Part shown: positions 44,717 through 52,862 of the stretch, one piece after another
How positions within the stretch are numbered: position 1 is the stretch's first letter
How the letters are laid out: each line of letters starts with the position of its first letter
Notes under the pieces: generated by a model
The model's input: only the letters and a program-made list of their open reading frames with translations
The model's database searches: none
What the model was told of the DNA's origin: nothing
Position numbers and translations under genes: made by a program
DNA from: Spirosoma pollinicola
Lineage (GTDB): Bacteria > Bacteroidota > Bacteroidia > Cytophagales > Spirosomataceae
Reading direction: 5' to 3'
Assembly (NCBI RefSeq): GCF_002831565.1
Contig: NZ_CP025096.1
Span: forward strand, 8,242,468-8,306,467
DNA length: 64,000 nucleotides

Positions 44717-45307
44717 ATGCTTACTGAAACTAAATTCTACATCGTAGCCATTGGCGTATCAGCGGGTGGATTGGACCCCTTACATAGTTTCTTTTCACAG
44801 ATACCACCCGACTCAGGCATTGCTTTTGTGGTCATTGCCCACTTAAACCGGGATTATACTAGCCTGGCTGACATTCTGTTAGCCAGGCATACAACCATGC
44901 CCGTTTGTTGGGCAACCCAAGGGCAGGAAGTTAGACCCAATTGTGTCTACATACTACCCATTAACAAGATGATGAGTATTGAGGATGGCCTCTTGCACTT
45001 AGAGAACCGGCTCGTTGACCAACGAGCGAACTGGTCAGTTGACCTTTTCTTTAAGTCATTAGCCAAAGGGGAAAAGGCGCAGGCAATCGGTATTATTCTG
45101 TCGGGTGCTGGCTCAGACGGTACGTTAGGGGCCATCGCCATTCACAACGAGCAGGGGTTAGTAATGGTACAAGGTCCCCAGACGGCTGAATTTACCAGTA
45201 TGCCCCAGTCAGCTATCCTAAGAGATCATCCGACTCACATTTTGTCGCCAGAACGTTTAGCTCATGCGTTAATGGCGTTTGTTTCTTCAAACATCATTAA
45301 GGCATGA
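44717..45307 (+). CDS. stand-alone CheB methylesterase-type domain
   Basis: A 196-residue protein made only of the CheB catalytic domain. The triad is visible: S15 in GVSAGGLDPL, H42 in VVIAHLNRDY and D134 in LSGAGSDGTLGA. There is no receiver domain, and no CheR or PAS partner is fused as in the large CheB/CheR sensor proteins. It would hydrolyse glutamyl methyl esters or sit as a partner domain. No chemotaxis genes are nearby, so its target is unknown. Confidence 0.88.
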   Translation: MLTETKFYIVAIGVSAGGLDPLHSFFSQIPPDSGIAFVVIAHLNRDYTSLADILLARHTTMPVCWATQGQEVRPNCVYILPINKMMSIEDGLLHLENRLVDQRANWSVDLFFKSLAKGEKAQAIGIILSGAGSDGTLGAIAIHNEQGLVMVQGPQTAEFTSMPQSAILRDHPTHILSPERLAHALMAFVSSNIIKA

Positions 45308-45366
45308 GCTAAACAAAGGAGTTAATGTTCCTCCCCTTCTTAAACTAACATGAACTGTGTTAAAAG

Positions 45367-46341
45367 TCAAGCCATCGAGCGTAAAATTGGTTGATAATTC
45401 GGATCATAGTCTTCATTGAATTTAACCACTGCATAAGCTTGGCGAAGCAGTTTGTTGACGACCGCCATTAAGGCCACATTCGTTACTTTACCTGCAGCTT
45501 TTAAGCGTTGATAGCACTCGCGGCAAGATTTATTATAGCGAATGGCCGACAAGCTGGCCATATATAATTGGCTTCTTAAATGGGCATCACCCGAACGGTT
45601 AATTCCCTTTGTAATCCCTACTTTTCCTGACTGATAAATCACTGGAGCCACGCCAATAAACTTAGCCAGGGCCTTGGCCGAAGCAAAATCACGAAAGCCA
45701 TTCGTGGTCTCAATTAAGGCGGTGGCGACCGCATAAGAAATACCCTTTATAGACCGTAATCGCTTGTACTGCTCGGCGAAATCAGCTTGACAAACCTGAT
45801 TAATTTCCGCCATTAGTTGAGCAATAGCCGCTACAAAATGAGCGATCATCTGCTGTAAGCTCTGCTGAACAGTAGAGTCTTTTAAGGGTAGAGGCTGGAG
45901 TGAAGCAAACAAATTGAGTAAGGACACCCGTTGTTTTTGATACTGACGCAGGAGCGTTCGTTTCTGTCTAAGCAATAATAAGCTGTCACTACTCATTTGA
46001 TAGACAGGCGGTTGAATAGCTTTGCCGTACTCTGCCAGTAAGACTGCGTCGCGTGGGTCAGTCTTGGTAATCGACAAATGCATTTTTGCAAAGTGGTGAC
46101 TCTGCTTGGGGTTAATAACCGAGATAGTCACACCCGAGTGAGTCAACATGTAAGTGGCCAGGACCGAATAAGAGCCAGTAGCTTCCAGCACGCAATGAGC
46201 CTGGTCAGGCAATTGACCTATAAGTGTACGAATACCATCTGGAGAGTTGGTGTATTCGTTTACTTTCCAGCCAGAGTTGGGTTTTGGAACCGCTACAGAA
46301 AGACTATCTTTGGACACATCAATACCAATGTAAGTGGTCAT
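45367..46341 (-). CDS. IS110-family transposase (DEDD)
   Basis: A 324-residue recombinase. The N-terminal RuvC-like DEDD domain starts TYIGIDVSKDSLSVAV, then CVLEATGSYSVLATY and KTDPRDAVLLAEYG, giving the acidic residues. The C-terminal Transposase_20 domain has FIGVAPVIYQSGKVGITKGI with the catalytic serine region near LRSQLYMASLS. It appears intact. IS110 enzymes are now known to use an RNA guide (bridge RNA) from a non-coding end of the element. Confidence 0.92.
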   Translation of the reverse strand: MTTYIGIDVSKDSLSVAVPKPNSGWKVNEYTNSPDGIRTLIGQLPDQAHCVLEATGSYSVLATYMLTHSGVTISVINPKQSHHFAKMHLSITKTDPRDAVLLAEYGKAIQPPVYQMSSDSLLLLRQKRTLLRQYQKQRVSLLNLFASLQPLPLKDSTVQQSLQQMIAHFVAAIAQLMAEINQVCQADFAEQYKRLRSIKGISYAVATALIETTNGFRDFASAKALAKFIGVAPVIYQSGKVGITKGINRSGDAHLRSQLYMASLSAIRYNKSCRECYQRLKAAGKVTNVALMAVVNKLLRQAYAVVKFNEDYDPNYQPILRSMA

Positions 46342-46604
46342 ACAGAAGGGTGTTTACAAAGGGGAAAGAAAAAGGAATAACAGGGAGTGAAGCCTTGAAT
46401 TTTTTGACCCTAGCATAGCATACACGGTTTTTCACCAATTGAACTGTTCAGGCTTTAAAATTCACTAGCAGGAGTCAACACATGTTAAACAGGTTTCGCT
46501 AATAATGCCTCGGACTTGCCCTGCTAGTGGCTCAATTCATAGCGGAAGGACTGCTTTTTTGAGTATTTTTCCAACCAGTTCAAACGTACTATAATGCCAC
46601 TTAT
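46342..46604 (-). ncRNA. non-coding end of the IS110 element, candidate bridge RNA region
   Basis: About 240 bp precede the transposase start before the next IS begins. In the IS110 group the guide (bridge) RNA is encoded upstream of the transposase, so this is the place to look. Several short self-complementary stretches exist (CCTGCTAGTGG near 46520 and TTCACTAGCAGG near 46460 are inverse to each other). No exact element end was found. Confidence 0.4.
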
Positions 46605-46647
46605 ATAACAGGTCGTATGCTACTGGAAAATCTAGTCAAAATCCAGT

Positions 46648-47043
46648 ATGAATACCTATCTTAATGATTTATTAGGCTATAAGAAAAAGAAAACTCGACA
46701 CCTATTCCGATGGAAGGTTGTCGAAGCTTATCGGGCCGAACGAGTCCAGGCTTCCGAACTGGAAGAAACCCTGGGTATCCCGATGAGGGAGCTGCGCCGT
46801 CTTAACCGCAATTACTTCAGACTCCGCTTACTTCCCCTTTTACAACCCAAAAACCGCCGAAAAACCATGAAACGAGACGCGGACTATGTCAAAACGCTAG
46901 AGCGAAAACTAGCTGACATGGAGAAGGAGAATCAATTTCTCCGCTTACAGGCTGAGGCTTACCAAACGGTGATCCAGATCGCCGAAGAGCAGTTTAACAT
47001 TCCAATCGTAAAAAAGCCTGGCGCCAGGCGGCCGAAAAATTAA
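46648..47043 (+). CDS. IS3-family transposase OrfA
   Basis: A 131-residue protein with a helix-turn-helix (FRWKVVEAYRAERVQASELE, then LGIPMRELRRLNRNYF) and a coiled coil, KTLERKLADMEKENQFLRLQ. Near its end, at 47010-47016, is the heptamer A_AAA_AAG. A -1 slip there continues in frame through AWRQAAEKLTRRYPLVGMEV into OrfB, so the true transposase is an OrfAB fusion. Confidence 0.87.
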   Translation: MNTYLNDLLGYKKKKTRHLFRWKVVEAYRAERVQASELEETLGIPMRELRRLNRNYFRLRLLPLLQPKNRRKTMKRDADYVKTLERKLADMEKENQFLRLQAEAYQTVIQIAEEQFNIPIVKKPGARRPKN

Positions 47044-47060
47044 CTCGTCGCTACCCCTTA

Positions 47061-47900
47061 GTGGGCATGGAGGTAATTTGTAAGTTGTTTGGCCGAGTAA
47101 GACAAGCCTGGTATGCGGCTACCCGGCAACAAGAAAAAGTGGGTTTCCAGACGGATGCTATCTTGCAGGAGGTCAGGCGAATACGTCGTGACATTCCGGG
47201 CATGGGTACCCACAAACTGCATCATGAAATGCGGGTATTTTTAACCCGACACCGCATCAAACTGGGCCGCGATCGCTTACATGCTTTGCTCAAAGAGAAC
47301 GGGATGTTAGCTAAACGAAAAGCCAATAAGGTTACCACGACTCAGTCCAACCATACCCATTTCAAATACCCGAACAAGGTCAAAAATTTAATACCTTCTC
47401 GGGCTAATGAACTGTGGGTGAGTGATTTGACTTATATCTCGGTTGGGCCAACTTATGCGTATCTCTACATCATTATGGATGCTTTTTCGCGTAAGATCGT
47501 CGGCTGGTCATTTGAGAAGACCATGCATGCAAAAGGGGCATTAAGGTCGTTAAATATGGCTTTGTTAGCTCGAAAAGATATCAGCCAGTCCTTAATCCAT
47601 CATTCGGATCGGGGCGTCCAATACTGCTCCTACGCTTATGTTCAACGATTGCGCCAGGTGAATGCCACGATCAGTATGACCGAGTCGGGTGATCCGAATG
47701 AGAACTCCCTAGCGGAGCGGGTGCTTCAGTCCCTGAAAGACGACTGCAAGCTAAGCCGTACGTTTACCTCTTTTACCGCAGCCGCCGAGGGTGTTGAACG
47801 AGCAATTACGGCTTATAACACAGTTCGCCCACACGCTTCGCTGAATTATTTAACACCGCACCAAATGCACCAGCGAAAGCGTAAAGTTAAGTTACGCTGA
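47061..47900 (+). CDS. IS3-family transposase OrfB
   Basis: 279 residues from the GTG, though translation probably arrives by -1 frameshift from OrfA. The DDE core is complete: WVSDLTYISVGPTYAYLYI, IHHSDRGVQYCSYAYV, and the Glu in NENSLAERVLQSLKDD. The C-terminus is RPHASLNYLTPHQMHQRK. It appears intact. Confidence 0.9.
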   Translation: MGMEVICKLFGRVRQAWYAATRQQEKVGFQTDAILQEVRRIRRDIPGMGTHKLHHEMRVFLTRHRIKLGRDRLHALLKENGMLAKRKANKVTTTQSNHTHFKYPNKVKNLIPSRANELWVSDLTYISVGPTYAYLYIIMDAFSRKIVGWSFEKTMHAKGALRSLNMALLARKDISQSLIHHSDRGVQYCSYAYVQRLRQVNATISMTESGDPNENSLAERVLQSLKDDCKLSRTFTSFTAAAEGVERAITAYNTVRPHASLNYLTPHQMHQRKRKVKLR

Positions 47901-48010
47901 TACCCTTATAAAAAGGTGAGGTACGGAAATGTGCAATACGAGGGCCTGTTACGGTGATTTTAATATCTGTCCAATTCAATCAGTAGCATACGCACCTATT
48001 CTCTAGCCAA

Positions 48011-48298
48011 TTGAGACATTCTTCATTGAAAAAACTATATAAAACGTATCATTCCTCAGGCTTGGAAGTGCTAACGGTTTCCCAGGAGTTTAATAAAGAA
48101 TCAGGCAAAGTCGACTTAGAAAAGGAATCACTTCCTTGGCTGGTAACACTAGATACAAAAGAAAATGGTGTATTAGCCACCTATCATGTAGATCGCTTGC
48201 CTGACAACGTATTGTTGGACGCTAAAAGAACGGTCATTGGTCGTGACTTGTCAATTCAAGAACTTAAAACAAGTTTAGACCAACTTTTAAAGAGATAG
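48011..48298 (+). pseudogene. thioredoxin-like (TlpA/AhpC-type) protein, 5' part lost beside an IS
   Basis: It carries the second half of a thioredoxin fold: LKKLYKTYHSSGLEVLTVSQ, then LPWLVTLDTKENGVLATYHV and the cis-proline loop RLPDNVLLD. The CxxC active-site half and any signal peptide are missing, and the IS3 end lies about 48 bp upstream. The annotated start is a TTG with no support. It is read as a remnant truncated by the insertion. Confidence 0.6.
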
Positions 48299-48374
48299 CT
48301 TTTGTATTTTTCAAAGTACAGTTACAATAATGGTATATAAATACTTCTAAGATTTTTCTTTTTACATAATCGGA

Positions 48375-48442
48375 GTTATAAAACAGATCCTGAAAGAATG
48401 CCATCTGTAGCAACGTATGTTACTACCGGCATTTTGTACTTT
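48375..48442. repeat. left arm of an inverted repeat flanking the HD-domain gene
   Basis: 68 bp, beginning GTTATAAAACAGATCCTGAA; 56 of 68 positions equal the reverse complement of 49181-49248. It lies about 130 bp before the gene start. Confidence 0.78.
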
Positions 48443-48572
48443 ATTACTCTCGTAGGAGATTATCAGGTAGTCAGATAGTTACCGGTTAAGACAAAACTCT
48501 CAAAACTTCCGAAGTATTTATTCCCCTGTCTCTTTGCTTATCTTTGAGCTAGTCAGAATAACCATCAGCCAA

Positions 48573-49178
48573 ATGCAAGCCAGTCAACTAATAAAGCAAA
48601 TTGAGTTTATCAAGGAGATTGATAAACTTAAATATATCCAGCGTAAAACGAGACTCTTCAACAGCGACAGAAACGAAAATGACGCTGAACATAGCTGGCA
48701 TTTGGCTATGATGACCATCGTGTTATCTGAACATGCTAATGTTCCTATTGATGTGTTAAAAGTCGTAAAAATGTTGCTTATCCATGATATCGTTGAGATT
48801 GATGCCGGCGATACTTTTATTTACGATACGCAAAAAAGCCATGATAACACGGTCGAAGAACGAGTAGCGGCAGAACGCATTTTTGGTTTACTGCCCTCTT
48901 CCCAAGCCAGCGAGCTACTCTCCATTTGGGAAGAGTTCGAAGAGCAAAAAACGGCTGAAGCGAAATTTGCCAGAGCGATGGACCGGTTAGAGCCCTTACT
49001 GCAAAACGTGTCAAACAATGGGGGTACGTGGCGAGAATTCGAGATTGGATTTGATCAAGTTTATCAAAAAAAGCAAGCTATTCAGTATGGTTCTGAGTCC
49101 ATTTGGGCCTATGCCGAACAGCTATTAAGTGAGAGTGTAGAAAGCGGTATTTTAAAGAAAACGACTCTACAGGAATAG
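48573..49178 (+). CDS. HD-domain phosphohydrolase (YfbR/HDDC2-like)
   Basis: The ATG at 48573 gives 201 residues; a TTG at 48534 would add 13. HD motifs are DAEHSWHLAMM (first His), LLIHDIVEIDAGD (the HD pair) and FARAMDRLEPLL (distal Asp). The profile fits 5'-deoxynucleotidases of the YfbR/HDDC2 type, which dephosphorylate dNMPs with a divalent metal. The gene stands alone and is bracketed by 68-bp inverted repeats, with a MITE directly outside the right one. Confidence 0.88.
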   Translation: MQASQLIKQIEFIKEIDKLKYIQRKTRLFNSDRNENDAEHSWHLAMMTIVLSEHANVPIDVLKVVKMLLIHDIVEIDAGDTFIYDTQKSHDNTVEERVAAERIFGLLPSSQASELLSIWEEFEEQKTAEAKFARAMDRLEPLLQNVSNNGGTWREFEIGFDQVYQKKQAIQYGSESIWAYAEQLLSESVESGILKKTTLQE

Positions 49179-49180
49179 AC

Positions 49181-49248
49181 AAAGTACAAAATGCCGTCAA
49201 TAACATACAATGCCACAAATGGTATCTTTTTAGGATCTGTTGTATAAC
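49181..49248. repeat. right arm of the inverted repeat flanking the HD-domain gene
   Basis: It starts 2 bp after the HD-gene stop codon. The 68-bp reverse complement matches 48375-48442 (about 82 percent). MITE copy 3 abuts it at 49253. Confidence 0.78.
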
Positions 49249-49252
49249 TAAC

Positions 49253-49382
49253 GTGGCTGTTGCAAAAGTCGAAAAGTGGTTCGGTTGGTTCAATAGATGA
49301 GCACTGCTTAGCCAAATTTTACCTTGAAAACTAGACGTTGAGCCGAATAATCCAGATGAGTACCGACTTTTGCAACAGCCAC
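49253..49382. repeat. MITE-like element, copy 3 (130 bp)
   Basis: Ends are GTGGCTGTTGCAAAAGTCG and its inverse, perfect over 19 bp. It carries the same ends and nearly the same length as the copies at 18810 and 44029. The left flank TGTTGTATAACTAAC resembles the left flank of copy 1 (TGTTGTATACCTAAC). Confidence 0.78.
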
Positions 49383-49440
49383 TACTGATATGTTAAGCTT
49401 AAAACAAAAATTTAGGGATGTTGACACGGGTGCTCAGTGC

Positions 49441-50718
49441 TTAATCGGATAGAAACCGAATTCGGATCAAAGTCCCCTTACCCAGTGTGCTTTCAATGTC
49501 CATACTGGCTCTAAGCAACTCACAGAGCCTCTTGACAATAAACAAACCTAAACCCTCACTTTCTTTCTGGTGACGGGCAAAAGGCTCCTTTAGTACTTCT
49601 GTTGTAGGCGGTTCTTGTAAAGGGTACTCAGCCGGACCACCCGCTTGGTGGGTGCTACTGGGTTGACTGAGCGGTTTTAGCTGCTCGGCCAACAAACCCG
49701 TTGGGCTATTGGGAGCAAAACCGGGTCCTGAATCCTGCACACTCAGGATCCAACGCGTTTCGTTTTCCTGAGTCCAGGACACATATACCGAACCCGATTG
49801 GGTGTACTTCAGGGCGTTATAGAGGAGGTTTTGTAAGATGCGCTGGACCTTGACCGCATCCCCTCGCACAGGCAGTTTGTCCGGTCCCTCTGCTTGCAAG
49901 ACTAGCTCCCGGTCTTGGACTAAGGGTTGAGCTAGGGTAACGTATTCCCGAATTAACGTAGCGGCATCAAAGTCTTCACTATCTACTTTTTCCTGACCCG
50001 CTTCAATGCGGGCGTAGTCGGTTAGTTGAAGTAGCATAGCCCGAATAGAGACCAAATTGCGATTGAGCATGGCCACGTATTGCTCTCGCTCGGCTGCCGT
50101 GTTGGGCAGTTCCAGGAGGGAGGCTGCACCCATCAGCACCCCAAAGCTGGAGCGCAGGTCATGGGAACTATCGCGCAGGTGTTTACCCTGTTGTTGGTTC
50201 AACTGCTGAAGCGTGTTCAGGGATTCCTGCAGGGTGTTGGCTTGTTCGGCGGCATTGGTCTGACGAAGTTGGTCATAATAGAGCACGCTGCCTCGGCTGG
50301 TTTCAACAGAGATCTTAAACACCTGTCGATGGGCTTCGCCCAGACTATCCATCGAAAACTGACTATGCACTTGCTGAAAAGTGCGCACTTCGTCGAGTAC
50401 TATCCAGTACAAATGTTCTAACTCGGCGAGCAGTTCGGGTAGCGAGTAGCCGCGTTGCCAGCGGTGGAGTCCGTGTTCACCAGCGAGGTCAAAGGGGCTT
50501 GACTCTTCCTTCTCCTGCCGTAAGCGCTGATTGAGGATGTTAAGCATGGCCGGTGCCTGATCGTTAAATTCCTCGCGGGAGAAGCTGGTTTTGGTGTTGA
50601 GTGTTTGGTCTTCTAAGCAGCGGGTACGCCATTTGTTAAGGATCGTTTCCCGACGCATCTCTAGATAGTCAACCAGTAAATGGTTTGGTTTCTGGAGCGT
50701 TAATTTAGCTTTGGCCAT
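49441..50718 (-). CDS. cytoplasmic sensor histidine kinase with an RsbRD-like N-terminal domain
   Basis: 425 residues from the ATG at 50718. No membrane segment. The N-terminal helical domain (about 10-150; WRTRCLEDQTLN, FDLAGEHGLHRWQRGYSLPE) resembles RsbR/RsbU-type sensor N-domains, often found on soluble kinases. A short coiled coil follows. The HisKA domain has LRDSSHDLRSSFGVLMGAAS with the phospho-histidine, and the HATPase domain has the N-box QNLLYNALKYT, SVQDSGPGFAP and EGLGLFIVKRL. A proline-rich insertion of about 45 residues lies within the ATP lid. No cognate regulator is adjacent. Confidence 0.88.
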   Translation of the reverse strand: MAKAKLTLQKPNHLLVDYLEMRRETILNKWRTRCLEDQTLNTKTSFSREEFNDQAPAMLNILNQRLRQEKEESSPFDLAGEHGLHRWQRGYSLPELLAELEHLYWIVLDEVRTFQQVHSQFSMDSLGEAHRQVFKISVETSRGSVLYYDQLRQTNAAEQANTLQESLNTLQQLNQQQGKHLRDSSHDLRSSFGVLMGAASLLELPNTAAEREQYVAMLNRNLVSIRAMLLQLTDYARIEAGQEKVDSEDFDAATLIREYVTLAQPLVQDRELVLQAEGPDKLPVRGDAVKVQRILQNLLYNALKYTQSGSVYVSWTQENETRWILSVQDSGPGFAPNSPTGLLAEQLKPLSQPSSTHQAGGPAEYPLQEPPTTEVLKEPFARHQKESEGLGLFIVKRLCELLRASMDIESTLGKGTLIRIRFLSD

Positions 50719-51265
50719 CAAAAAGGGTCAGTTAATGGAGCTATGATTCAGAAGAAACGACTCTCCTGTTGCATAATCAAACGTTATGATAACTCAGAAG
50801 CCGCTTTTAGGAGTCTTTTACTCGCAGTTGGAAGACTCATCTAGGGATATTCACTTAACATGCTAGTGGACTTTTGTCTCCCCTTTCCAGCGTACAATCC
50901 GGCCTGTTTTCGCGGCTCATATAGTGCGATCAATCTTAGAATATTCTCTTAAAATAAGATAATTTATGCCACTTAACTAAATAAAATACAATTTTTTACC
51001 AAGTGATCTTCCCTTTATTATTTACATACTTTGGCTTATTCCATTACGGACGAGCCCATTTCATGCATATTGCAACAAATTGTATTTTACCGTTAAACTA
51101 GCTATAATATAGTTTTTGTAGGCTATTAAATTAAGTTGTACTTATCATAGTAAGCGTTAAGCAAAGGCGAACTTTTCGTGAACGATTCTAGACACCGTTG
51201 GCAACTATTCTAGCTGTTAACTACTTTTTTCAGTAAAACGCTTCAATAAATGAATGACAGGAGTA
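50719..51265. other. 547 bp AT-rich gap with a dispersed repeat
   Basis: The gap holds copy C of the dispersed repeat (50822-50962). Beyond 50963 the sequence is AT-rich, with no coding frame and no IS end. Confidence 0.5.
50822..50962 (-). repeat. dispersed intergenic repeat, copy C
   Basis: The reverse complement reads TTTTAAGAGAATATTCTAAG, then AGGCCGGATTGTACGCTGGA, CATGTTAAGTGAATATCC and CAACTGCGAGTAAAAG, in the same order as copy B at 44160-44310. GAATATTC is the core of the first word. Confidence 0.65.
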
Positions 51266-52732
51266 TTAGTTATCCCCTGACTCTTGTTTGCGACGCGTCC
51301 ATTTCAAGGGGTTCACCAATGGAAACGGGTAAGTGACGCCCAACTCGACGCCCCAACTGGCCAGCTCCTGGGTACTATTGAGCGATAACAGATGAAGCTT
51401 ATCCGCGGGTACCTGCTCCAGTTCAGGACACCAGCGCTTGACATACGCCCCTTGGGGATCATAGCGTGTGGCCTGGGTGTAAATGTTGAAATAGCGGTCC
51501 CCGTGTGCATCCGCCCCTACCTCGGCAACTTGGTTCCAGTTCCCCCAGTTGCTGGCCGGATCATAATCGATCAACTGGCTCTCCAGATACGCTGCTCCCC
51601 AAGGCCACCACACGCTCAGATCGGGCTTTTCAAGCCGGTGCAGCAGAAAACTGGCCACGTTCTGACGCCCCCGGTTGGACATAAAACCTGTCGCATTAAG
51701 CTACCGCATATTCGCGTCGACAAAGGGGATACCGGTCTGACCAGCGGCCCATTTGGTAAACAAAATATAGTCTTTTTCCCAACCCTTGGTTGGCACGTTG
51801 CGGGGGCCACTGGCCCGAAAAATACGGTACCCCTGCCGGGCGGCCTGAAATCGGAAATAATCCCGCCAGATCAGCTCAAACACCAGCCAGTAGGTCGATA
51901 TGTTCTTTTTGCGTTCCTGCTCGTAGCGTTTGACTTCCCAATAGATCCGCCGGGGCGACAAACATCCGTTGGCCAACCAGGCCGAAAACTTGCTGGAATA
52001 GTCCTCGCCCAGTAACTGGTTGCGGGTGTGTTTGTACTGACGAAGCCCGTCGCGTTCCCAGAAGTAGGTGTCCAGCCGGTGCAGCGCGGTAGTTTCACCC
52101 CCTACAAAGTGGATGACAGCCCGCGCCTCAGTCGCTGGGGGCTTTACACCCAGGCTTTTCAGGCTAGGCAACCGACCTATGGCAACATCGGGTAAAGTGG
52201 GCAAATGCGGCACGGGCACCTCATCACGTACGGTGGTCTGTTTCTCACAACCCTTGCGGAAATCCCGGTAGGCATCGGGTAATTCCGACAGATCGAAGGG
52301 TAAATCGTCCAGGTGGTAGAGCGAGAGCATCCAGAATAGGTTCAGTTGGGCGCCATGGGGTTTGAGAGCCTGCCGCACCTGCTCTTCCAGCCGGATTTCT
52401 TCGGGGGTGGCTTCCTGGCCAGCATAAATGGCGCTGACCTGATGCTGACGGGTCAATTCGGCCAGCACCTGAGCCGGGTTGCCCACCCGAATCAACAGGT
52501 CGGAGCCTTGCTTCCGAAGATTCCGGCGTAGATCAGCCAGGCTTTCCAGTAGAAAGCGTAGACGGTGCCCCCCGGCCCGGGGCACCTGAATATCGGGTAA
52601 AACGGCCAGCGAATCGGGGTCCAGAATGAAGACGGGCAATACCCGTTTAGCGTCCTGACAGGCCTGGTATAGTGCGGCATTATCGTGCAGCCGCAGGTCA
52701 TTGCGAAACCAGTGAATGATGGTTGTATTCAT
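51266..52732 (-). pseudogene. DASH-type cryptochrome/photolyase interrupted by one TAG
   Basis: The photolyase N-domain starts TTIIHWFRNDLRLHDNAALY; the FAD-binding domain continues to FVDANMR. There TAG (51703-51701) stands where the family has Glu (DANMRELxATGFMSNRGRQN). The same frame then runs on with LNATGFMSNRGRQNVASFLL and AAYLESQLIDYDPASNWGNW to the stop at 51266. A GAG-to-TAG change of one base explains it. Whole length 488 codons, usual for DASH proteins, which repair cyclobutane dimers in single-stranded DNA using FAD and a folate antenna. Full activity needs readthrough or correction of an error. Confidence 0.85.
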
Positions 52733-52862
52733 GGGCTGGTTGGATCTCTACCGGGTGTAGCGGCAGTGGTATGGGTAACCAGGTTCTGGAAATGGCCTGC
52801 TCATGGCTGACCAACTGGGTTTAGTTGAGGTATGAGCACGTTAATCGACTGGCGCGTTGAGT

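Larger units (their letters stand above)
46605..47962 (+). mobile_element. IS3-family insertion sequence
   Basis: The ends share an imperfect inverted repeat: AACAGGTCGTATGC near 46607 and its counterpart GCAATACGAGGGCCTGTT near 47960. OrfA and OrfB overlap at a slippage site. Exact end positions are estimates to within a few bases. Confidence 0.75.

Noticed and set aside
39981..50962. The paired GAATATTC words taken as a CRISPR-like array
   Set aside because: Only two words per locus, with related rather than unique spacers and no cas genes; it is a dispersed repeat.
1068..51703. Idea that TAG is reassigned as a sense codon in this organism
   Set aside because: Clearly complete genes end in TAG (for example the TMEM175 gene at 1068-1070 and the micropeptide at 24158-24160), so general reassignment is unlikely; local readthrough remains open.
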